Source: Paraescarpia echinospica (Eukaryota; Annelida; Polychaeta; Sabellida; Siboglinidae). Taken from it: 64,000 nucleotides of DNA. Location: the NCBI GenBank assembly GCA_020002185.1, contig CM034543.1:6384431-6448430 (forward strand), read 5' to 3'. Under the pieces are notes generated by a model that did not search any database, had not been told where the DNA came from, and worked only from the letters and a program-made list of their open reading frames with translations. The translations under genes and the position numbers were made by a program. Below are positions 60,601 through 64,000 of the stretch, in pieces (within the stretch, counting starts at the first letter, position 1; every line of letters begins with the position of its first letter).

Positions 60601-63477
60601 ATACGAAACCAATTGAGCTACCGAGATTGATGGATATTCACTGACTGATTTATTCTAAATTTGTTATGATAAATTGTACAACTCCTTTATATATCGATAT
60701 TCTAGTGATATGAAATTATACATTACTTTCTGTAGCTGGATACAATATCTGTTTGCTATGTATGTTTATTGGTGTAGATTATCTCCGGTGGGTTGCAATC
60801 GATATAATTATTCTAAAAACGAGCCGAAGCTCAGTGAAACCTGGTCAGCTTGTAGTTGTAGGCCCATTCGCATTCATTGTTTTGAATAAAATTGGATTCA
60901 TGTGGAACCATAAGATAACTGCTTGTTCCTCTATGATGACTAGTGTTTGTATTACGTCGGAATATTGCACAATAACTGATGCTCGTTTCGACCCAAAAGC
61001 TATCCTTGTAAACATGCTCTGAATGCATGGAAAAGGTTGGCCTGATGCGAGTATATGTCATATGTGATGTCACATCTCAGCATCCCGAAAAGCCTGCCAA
61101 AAATATGCATATTCGAAAATGTCCAGATGCACAGCATAAAATATGGAATTTCTAATTCATTGAATTTTTTGGCTTGGTTGACATGGAAATATATAGCACG
61201 ATGTAATATGATATGAATTCAAACAATAGGTGTTTTTATTCTCTTTATCTTGAACATTAATAATGGTAAAGTGACTGTTCTTACCTTACTAGATCTCTCT
61301 GCCGTTTTTGACACAATTGATCACAACATTCTCATTGAACGCCTATTAAAGTTGTACAGCATACCTGGCACAGCTCTAAGCTGGTTTTCATCATACCTAA
61401 CTGATAGATACCAAACCATAAAGATTGGGAACTGCTTTTTGGCTGCACTGCCAACTTTATTTCGTGTTCCCCAGGGTTCTGTTCTTGGGCCTTTGCTTTT
61501 TACTCTTTACACCACGCCACTAAGCTCTGTTATACAAAGACATAACTTGGATCATCATCTTTATGCTGATGATACTCGGATCTACATTCCGTTGGCTACC
61601 CCGGATACTTAGTGATTGCCTCCAAGATACCTTCCACTGGATGACTGACAGCAAATTGAAATTAAATGCAAATAAAACTGAATTGATCATTATTGGTACT
61701 CCAATGCAGCATAGTAAACTTGATGGTTTTCCCTAGGCTTATTTTGAATCAGCATACCACACCAGCAACCTCGGTGCGGAATCTAGGAGTGGTGTTTGAT
61801 AGTAACTTCAATTTCTGACAACACATCTCAAATGTGTCGCTGCTGTTTATATCATATTCAGCGCTTGTTAGCAGCAGACTTGACAAATGCAATTCCTTCC
61901 TTTATAATATAGCTAGCAAGGATATTACAAAATTCCAACGTGTCCAAAATTGTCTAGCAAGAGTAGTTAGAAGATCTCCTCGTTTTTCTCGCTCTGTACC
62001 ACTTTTGAAGTCTGCATTGGCCGCCTGTAAGATATCATATAATATTTAAGATCTGTACCATTACATACCAGGCATTGTCCAGTTAGCAACCATCATATTT
62101 GCAATCACTGCGTACTCCTGTAAAAAGGCTGTAAGAAAACCTATCCAGCTTCGAACATCTAGTTCTGTCCTACTCTTTGTTCCTAAAGTCAACACTAACA
62201 TTGGAACTAGGTTTTTTTTGTTGCTGCACCAACTCTTTGGAATATGCTCCCTTGTAGTGTTAGATCAATATGACAAAATTCCGTCGTCATTTAAAAACGT
62301 ATCTTTACAACCTTGCTTATCCACTGTAGCTCCCTAGCGCCTTGACCCATCTGTTGACAACTGGAATATTGCTTATGGATTTTGAGAATGACCAATCCTT
62401 TTGTCTTGATGTGCCTCTGAGCATGGTTTCCAAGGATTTAGGCACATAGAAGTTATATTATTATTAGTAGTAGTAATGTTTTATCTTCTCAAAAGGCATT
62501 AACAGGGTAGTTTAAAATGTTAAAATACTGGTGATAGCCAAATACAGTTTCATGTGATGCGAAATCAAAATAATGGAGGAGAAAAGTAAATATAAAAACA
62601 TTGGAAATTCAAAAGGATGTATTAAAGGGATAAATAAATAAATTATGTTCCTACAAAACAGAAATAATTGTGGGAGAACGATGTCATAAAAAGCTGTTCT
62701 AAAATTGCAAGTAAGCAAATGTGGATATTCTTAATTGGGGAGGGTCCATAAATGTGGGTGTTCATAAATTTGGTGGGTTCATAAATGTGGAGGGTTTATA
62801 AATGTGGAGGGTTCATAGATGTGGAGGGTTTATATATGTGGAGTGTTCATAATTGTGGAGGGTTTATATATGTGGAGTGTCATTAAATGTGGATGGTTTA
62901 TATATGTGGAGAGTTCATAAATGTGGAGGGTTTATATATGTGGAGGGTACATAAATGTGGTGGGTTCGTAAATGTCGAGGGTTCATGAATGAGGTTCATA
63001 AATGTGGAGGGTCCATAAATGTGGAGGGTTCATAGATGTGATGGGTTCATATATATGGTGGGTTCATACATGTGGTGGGTTGAAGGGTTCACAGATGTGG
63101 AGGGTACATAAATGTGGAATGTTCATAAAAGCGGAATATTCATAAATGTAGAGGATTAATAAATGTGGAGGGTTGATAAATATGGATGACATGACAGACA
63201 TGCCAAGAGTTAATGTGAGACATTAGAGAGTGTCTGCAAGCGCCCTGATCTCTACTCTATATCGTGCCACGCTCAGTTCGATGGTCCAACAGTCAAACAG
63301 AGCACGTGACGCGATCGGTATAGGGATAGGGAGTCGAGATCAGGGCGCTTACAGACACTGTAATGTCGCCTCCCTTCTGTTTGTCTGGAGCAGGACGCTG
63401 CAGCAGTGGTCAAGAAGTTCATGGCTCGTGACCCCAGCAACCTCAACTTCACCCTAGTCGCCCTCGTCCAAGACTGA
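30561..63477 (+). CDS. UCHL3: Ubiquitin carboxyl-terminal hydrolase UCHL3/UCHL1 family, complete gene span, 9 exons
   Basis: Gene span; exons are listed separately. The enzyme is a cytosolic cysteine protease (peptidase family C12) that removes small adducts from the ubiquitin C-terminus. The nine exons (42, 12, 129, 136, 83, 48, 76, 59 and 84 nt including the stop) join in frame to 222 residues, against about 223-230 for vertebrate members. Active-site residues are all present: Gln81 (oxyanion hole) and Cys87 in [10 protein letters not shown], His161 in VDLHF, Asp176 in YEMDGR. The enzyme is about 8 residues shorter than human UCHL3 just before the catalytic block. The protein is closer to UCHL3 ([14 protein letters not shown] start, NACGT) than to UCHL1 and probably represents the pre-duplication homologue. 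The 33 kb span is almost all repeat-filled intron. Confidence 0.95.
30717..30728 (+). CDS. UCHL3: UCHL3 exon 2, 12-nt microexon
   Basis: Only four codons, VMNK, between TTATGTTGTAG| and |GTGAGTTA, phase 0-0. It restores the family motif NPEVxNK across the junction. UCH genes of vertebrates, as I recall, also have a tiny second exon at this place. Skipping it would keep the frame. Confidence 0.88.
31524..32198 (-). mobile_element. Tc1/mariner-like element with both terminal repeats and transposase HTH remnant
   Basis: The terminal repeats share CTAGCCACAAAAAGAAACTG at 31525 and, inverted, at the right end (CAGTTTCTTTTTGTGGCTAG). On the minus strand near 31740-31900 is a helix-turn-helix typical of Tc1/mariner transposases: [20 protein letters not shown]. 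The rest of the transposase is missing, so it is non-autonomous. It lies in UCHL3 intron 2. Confidence 0.8.
32318..32446 (+). CDS. UCHL3: UCHL3 exon 3: VDVxGLDPELLxMVPxP core
   Basis: 43 codons, phase 0-0. It contains [20 protein letters not shown] and [18 protein letters not shown], the ubiquitin-binding and core-strand region. The acceptor is TTCTTTCCCAG|TATG and the donor CCGCAG|GTAAGACA. The exon end and donor are tandemly repeated immediately downstream with a 37-bp period. Confidence 0.95.
32427..32615 (+). repeat. Minisatellite copied from the UCHL3 exon 3 donor, part 1 (37 bp)
   Basis: Begins inside exon 3. Units TCTACCCCATTACCCCGCAG|GTAAGACA at 32427, 32464, 32501 and 32538 alternate two variants (CCCCGCAG and CCCTGCAG), then a diverged fifth. 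Each has a full donor consensus. Confidence 0.93.
32616..34612 (+). mobile_element. CR1-like LINE, copy 3, 5'-truncated
   Basis: Same family as the copy at 19546-22505. It runs from [19 protein letters not shown] through a broken RT ([18 protein letters not shown], [14 protein letters not shown]) to the C-terminal [19 protein letters not shown] and the 3' tail. Many frameshifts. It lies within the exon 3 donor minisatellite, which continues after it. Confidence 0.9.
34613..34685 (+). repeat. UCHL3 exon 3 donor minisatellite, part 2
   Basis: Two further units after the LINE: TCTACCCCATTACACCACAG|GTAGG and TCTACCCCACTACCTTACAG|GTAAT. Confidence 0.9.
34686..35495. other. UCHL3 intron 3, remainder
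   Basis: A+T-rich, nothing recognised. Confidence 0.5.
35496..35631 (+). CDS. UCHL3: UCHL3 exon 4: catalytic cysteine exon
   Basis: 136 nt, phase 0 to phase 1. It encodes [20 protein letters not shown], then [18 protein letters not shown]. Gln81 and Cys87 are the oxyanion and nucleophile residues. Relative to human UCHL3 the stretch between the PIT strand and YFxKQ is about 8 residues shorter. The acceptor is GTTTATACAG|TCAG and the donor GACG|GTGAGAG. Confidence 0.95.
35632..36344. other. UCHL3 intron 4, first part
   Basis: No repeat or coding similarity recognised before the 47-bp array begins. Confidence 0.5.
36345..37948 (+). repeat. Minisatellite copied from the UCHL3 exon 5 acceptor (47 bp, about 34 units)
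   Basis: Each unit has a branch-point-like CTAAC, the acceptor ATTGTTACAG and then CATCAAAACACCTCAGTGCA, the first 20 bases of exon 5. The last unit runs straight into the real exon. Identity among units is very high. Confidence 0.95.
37921..38003 (+). CDS. UCHL3: UCHL3 exon 5, flanked by arrays copied from both its ends
   Basis: 83 nt, phase 1-0. It encodes [20 protein letters not shown], then GKYLETDT (human counterpart LKKFLEESVSMSPEERARYLE). The acceptor is TTGTTACAG|CATC and the donor ACG|GTAAGTCT. The only way to enter the exon in phase 1 is through this acceptor, which is also the one repeated in the 47-bp array upstream. The last 18 bases plus the donor are repeated in the 39-bp array downstream. 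Confidence 0.93.
37984..40990 (+). repeat. Minisatellite copied from the UCHL3 exon 5 donor (39 bp, about 77 units)
   Basis: Unit TATCTAGAGACTGACACG|GT then ATGTCTCTCATCCTTGTGT. The exon end is TATCTGGAGACTGACACG|GTAAGTCT. Variants include GTACGT, GTATAT and GCATGT at the donor. The unit is a multiple of three, which yields 496- and 582-codon spurious frames on the two strands. Confidence 0.95.
40991..42392. other. UCHL3 intron 5, second part
   Basis: Mixed-composition intron with no recognised element; short open frames have no family resemblance. Confidence 0.4.
42393..42440 (+). CDS. UCHL3: UCHL3 exon 6: HExSAxEGQTE
   Basis: 16 codons, [16 protein letters not shown], phase 0-0; the family motif is HETSAHEGQTE. 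The acceptor is CTTGTGTTGCCAG|GCC and the donor GAG|GTTAGTAC. It encodes part of the crossover loop that gates the active site. Confidence 0.94.
42441..43439. other. UCHL3 intron 6, start
   Basis: No gene or repeat recognised. Confidence 0.4.
43440..43525 (-). mobile_element. tRNA-derived SINE fragment
   Basis: The minus strand shows box A-like GTGGCACAGTGGGTAGAG and box B-like GGGTTGTAATTC in tRNA spacing. Not a functional tRNA. Confidence 0.6.
43526..44329. other. UCHL3 intron 6, unassigned stretch
   Basis: Slightly more GC-balanced, with overlapping short open frames (43683-44272) that match nothing I recognise. Confidence 0.35.
44330..44441 (-). mobile_element. CR1-like LINE, copy 4, 3' tail
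   Basis: Minus-strand LINE 3' end (same TTGCCATCCAG...GGCAGGTGGAC tail as the 19.5 kb copy). The rest of this copy lies at 46735-47065, on the other side of the inserted 2.2 kb repeat. Confidence 0.8.
44442..46730 (-). mobile_element. Unclassified 2.2 kb repeat, copy 2 (inverted relative to copy 1)
   Basis: Reverse complement of 715-2923, including the RT fragment (minus strand [20 protein letters not shown], 45833-45624). It starts AGTCCTATGGCCGAAGG and ends CTTCAGGGCCACTTGGCCC, splitting a CR1-like LINE copy. Confidence 0.7.
46735..47065 (-). mobile_element. CR1-like LINE, copy 4, RT fragment
   Basis: Minus-strand RT pieces ([39 protein letters not shown]). A deletion removes the [10 protein letters not shown] block. 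Confidence 0.85.
47820..48262 (+). repeat. Minisatellite of CCCCTCAYGGACA units, part 1
   Basis: Units of 16-19 bp (CCCCTCACGGACATTTAG, CCCCTCATGGACATAA and others), heterogeneous. No splice site is copied. Interrupted by a Harbinger-type element. Confidence 0.9.
48263..48935 (+). mobile_element. PIF/Harbinger-type non-autonomous element with Myb/SANT-like remnant
   Basis: Begins AGCTGCATTCACAC and ends with its reverse complement GTGTGAATGCAGCT. Subterminal regions are rich in inverted TTTAGCTAAAACGGTTTAGC-type repeats. The centre keeps one decayed open frame (48600-48760): [39 protein letters not shown], the pattern of Myb/SANT-like trihelix proteins carried by PIF/Harbinger transposons. 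No DDE transposase. It is inserted inside the minisatellite. Confidence 0.75.
48936..49215 (+). repeat. CCCCTCAYGGACATAA minisatellite, part 2
   Basis: Continuation of the 47820-48262 array; near 49130 the motif turns to the other strand (TTATGTCCATGAGGGGTTA), giving an inverted block. Confidence 0.85.
49319..49394 (+). CDS. UCHL3: UCHL3 exon 7: catalytic histidine exon
   Basis: 76 nt, phase 0-1. It encodes [20 protein letters not shown] and KLYEM. His161 in VDLHF is the catalytic histidine. The acceptor is GTATGTTTCAG|GCC and the donor ATGG|GTAAGATA. The split codon is completed by exon 8 to give the catalytic Asp. Confidence 0.95.
49395..52075. other. UCHL3 intron 7, first part
   Basis: Unique-looking intron; no gene similarity recognised. 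Confidence 0.4.
52076..52130. mobile_element. Half copy of a foldback element
   Basis: ATAGGGAAGGGAATCGAGAT and TTGCAGACACTCTC resemble one arm of the foldback at 63221-63365. Confidence 0.5.
52131..54730 (+). repeat. 2.6 kb minisatellite, 27-bp unit evolving to a 53-54-bp higher-order unit
   Basis: Left half: single units of TACACTGTCTCTAAACGTGT plus GGTGCCG. From about 53300: alternating A (TACACTGTCTGTAAACATGT) and B (TACATTGTCTCTAAACGTGT) units, highly uniform. Within the left part, about 52550-52860 and 52940-53240 are a segmental duplication. No splice site is included. Confidence 0.92.
54731..55454. other. UCHL3 intron 7, spacer
   Basis: A+T-rich, nothing recognised. Confidence 0.4.
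55455..55905 (+). repeat. 35-bp minisatellite with a palindromic GGCGGTATACCGCC core
   Basis: About 13 nearly identical units, TCCATGGCGGTATACCGCCC then ATTGTCCACTACCTG. Open in all three forward frames, but not coding. Confidence 0.95.
55985..56218 (-). mobile_element. Probable tRNA-derived SINE
   Basis: The minus strand starts CGGAGCACAGTGGTCGAATG (A box-like) with GGTGGTTCAGTACTGG (B box-like) downstream. The bounds are approximate. Confidence 0.45.
56225..57355 (+). repeat. 36-bp minisatellite (about 31 units)
   Basis: Unit AACATGAACATGATATGATG then AAGTAGAATGGACGAC. The period is a multiple of three, so both minus-strand frames stay open for over 340 codons; these are not genes. Confidence 0.95.
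57356..58120. other. UCHL3 intron 7, end
   Basis: No gene or repeat recognised before the 58121 direct repeat. Confidence 0.4.
58121..58235 (+). repeat. Direct repeat flanking UCHL3 exon 8, left copy
   Basis: Matches 58663-58783: GCACCGTCTTG, ATGTACnCAACTT, GGTAAATGCAAAAAACTAGG and GCACCCATGTCA in the same order. Confidence 0.85.
58355..58413 (+). CDS. UCHL3: UCHL3 exon 8: catalytic aspartate, DGR...PIxHG
   Basis: 59 nt, phase 1-0. Joined to exon 7 it reads [20 protein letters not shown], the counterpart of human [20 protein letters not shown]. Asp176 is the catalytic aspartate. The acceptor is CATGTCTGTTACAG|ACGG and the donor CTCGAG|GTATGTGT. KPF is replaced by RNN and Asn by Cys before the conserved HG. 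The exon lies between two direct repeats of about 115 bp (58121-58235 and 58663-58783). Confidence 0.92.
58663..58783 (+). repeat. Direct repeat flanking UCHL3 exon 8, right copy
   Basis: Second copy of the 58121-58235 sequence, 540 bp downstream, in the same orientation. Confidence 0.85.
59030..62460 (+). mobile_element. L2-like LINE, decayed, interrupted by a foldback insertion
   Basis: Endonuclease pieces at 59250-59640 ([26 protein letters not shown], then [12 protein letters not shown] in another frame), a linker open frame at 59610-60287, and RT at 61250-61612 ([41 protein letters not shown]). The C-terminal part is at 61834-62330. The 3' end is TTATATTATTATTAG. Several frameshifts; split by an insertion at 60510-61245. 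Confidence 0.85.
60510..60679. mobile_element. Long hairpin (MITE-like) inside the L2-like LINE
   Basis: TACAATTTATC and AGAATAAATCAGTCAGTGAA at the left, inverted at the right (TTCACTGACTGATTTATTCT ... GATAAATTGTA). Arms are about 60 nt and the centre about 50 nt. Confidence 0.88.
62740..63185 (+). repeat. 17-bp minisatellite of ATAAATGTGGAGGGTTC
   Basis: About 25 loosely conserved units with TATATATG and other variants in UCHL3 intron 8. No splice site copied. Confidence 0.9.
63221..63365. mobile_element. Foldback element just before UCHL3 exon 9
   Basis: AGTGTCTGCAAGCGCCCTGA at the left pairs with TCAGGGCGCTTACAGACACT at the right. The pyrimidine tract of the exon 9 acceptor starts right after it. 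Confidence 0.85.
63394..63477 (+). CDS. UCHL3: UCHL3 exon 9: C-terminus and stop
   Basis: 27 codons plus [22 protein letters not shown] then TLVALVQD. This matches DAIEVCKKFMERDPDELRF...IAL at the UCHL3 C-terminus. The acceptor is TTGTCTGGAGCAG|GACG, about 30 bp after a foldback element. No AATAAA is visible before the window ends, so the 3' end of the transcript is not defined. Confidence 0.94.
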   Translation, partial: DAAAVVKKFMARDPSNLNFTLVALVQD

Positions 63478-63584
63478 CTGCCACGTCCAAGACTGACCAC
63501 AAGCCAACGGCAAGACTCGGTTTAACGAGAAGTAAAGGCGCTGCGTGTTGTTGCTTGCTGCAAGTACACAGCTATCGGTGGTGA

Positions 63585-64000
63585 TGAGCAACGCAGCTTT
63601 CAGTATCTCAATGGCAGCTTGTCTAGGCATGGTTTTCATTGTCTAGGCATTGTCCTCATTGTCTAGGCATGGTCCTCATTGTCTAGGCATTGTCCTCTTT
63701 GTCTAGGCATGGTCTTCATTGTAGGCATGGTCCTCATTGTCTAGGCATTGTCTACGCATGGCCCTCTTTGTGTAGACATGGTCCTCATTCTCTAGGCATG
63801 GTCTTCATTGTCTAGGCATGGCCCTGTTTGTCTAGACATGATTCCCATTGTCTATGCATGGTCTTCATTGTCTAGGCATGATCCTCATAGCATAGCCCTG
63901 GTCCACATTGTCCAGGCATGATCCTTATTGTTTAGGCATGGTCCTCTGTCTAAGCACGGTCAACATTGTATAGGCATGGTCCTTGTTGTCCACACATGGT
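63585..64000 (+). repeat. 20-bp minisatellite downstream of UCHL3, running off the window
   Basis: TTGTCTAGGCATGGTCCTCA units, increasingly diverged to the right, starting about 110 bp after the UCHL3 stop codon. Confidence 0.9.

Overview
This is animal genomic DNA: A+T-rich, with short phase-consistent exons split by long introns full of transposon remnants and minisatellites. There are no prokaryotic features. The best guess is an amphioxus-like invertebrate chordate. Two things support this: a gene pair matching the pre-duplication state of a vertebrate paralogon, and minisatellites overlapping exon/intron junctions, which I recall being described in amphioxus genes. The species itself cannot be read from the sequence.

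Two genes stand head to head. On the minus strand (30115 down to 136, continuing past the left edge) is the N-terminal two thirds of a TBC1D1/TBC1D4 (AS160)-type Rab GTPase-activating protein. I place 13 coding exons, all in compatible phase and together about 913 codons, covering PTB1, PTB2, the linker and Akt-motif region, and the coiled segment before the TBC domain. The TBC domain would lie beyond position 1. On the plus strand (30561 to 63477) is a complete nine-exon ubiquitin C-terminal hydrolase of the UCHL3/UCHL1 family, 222 residues, with all four active-site residues. About 445 bp between the two start codons hold a likely bidirectional promoter.

The striking structural feature is that many introns carry a minisatellite whose unit is a tandem copy of the adjacent splice site plus a piece of exon. 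In the TBC1D gene this holds for the exon 2 acceptor and donor, the exon 3 and 4 donors, the exon 5 and 6 acceptors, the exon 9 donor and the exon 11 acceptor. In UCHL3 it holds for the exon 3 donor and for both ends of exon 5. Other arrays (8.3, 47.8, 52-54.7, 55.5, 56.2, 62.7 and 63.6 kb) show no splice site.

The rest is mostly mobile DNA: four copies of one CR1-like LINE, an L2-like LINE (59.0-62.45 kb), a pair of 2.2 kb inverted repeats (0.7 and 44.4 kb), a PIF/Harbinger-type non-autonomous element with a Myb/SANT remnant, a Tc1/mariner remnant with both terminal repeats, a GIY-YIG/Penelope-type fragment, tRNA-derived SINEs, foldback elements, and an unclassified 5 kb insert (23.0-28.1 kb). 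Several of these sit inside the minisatellites.
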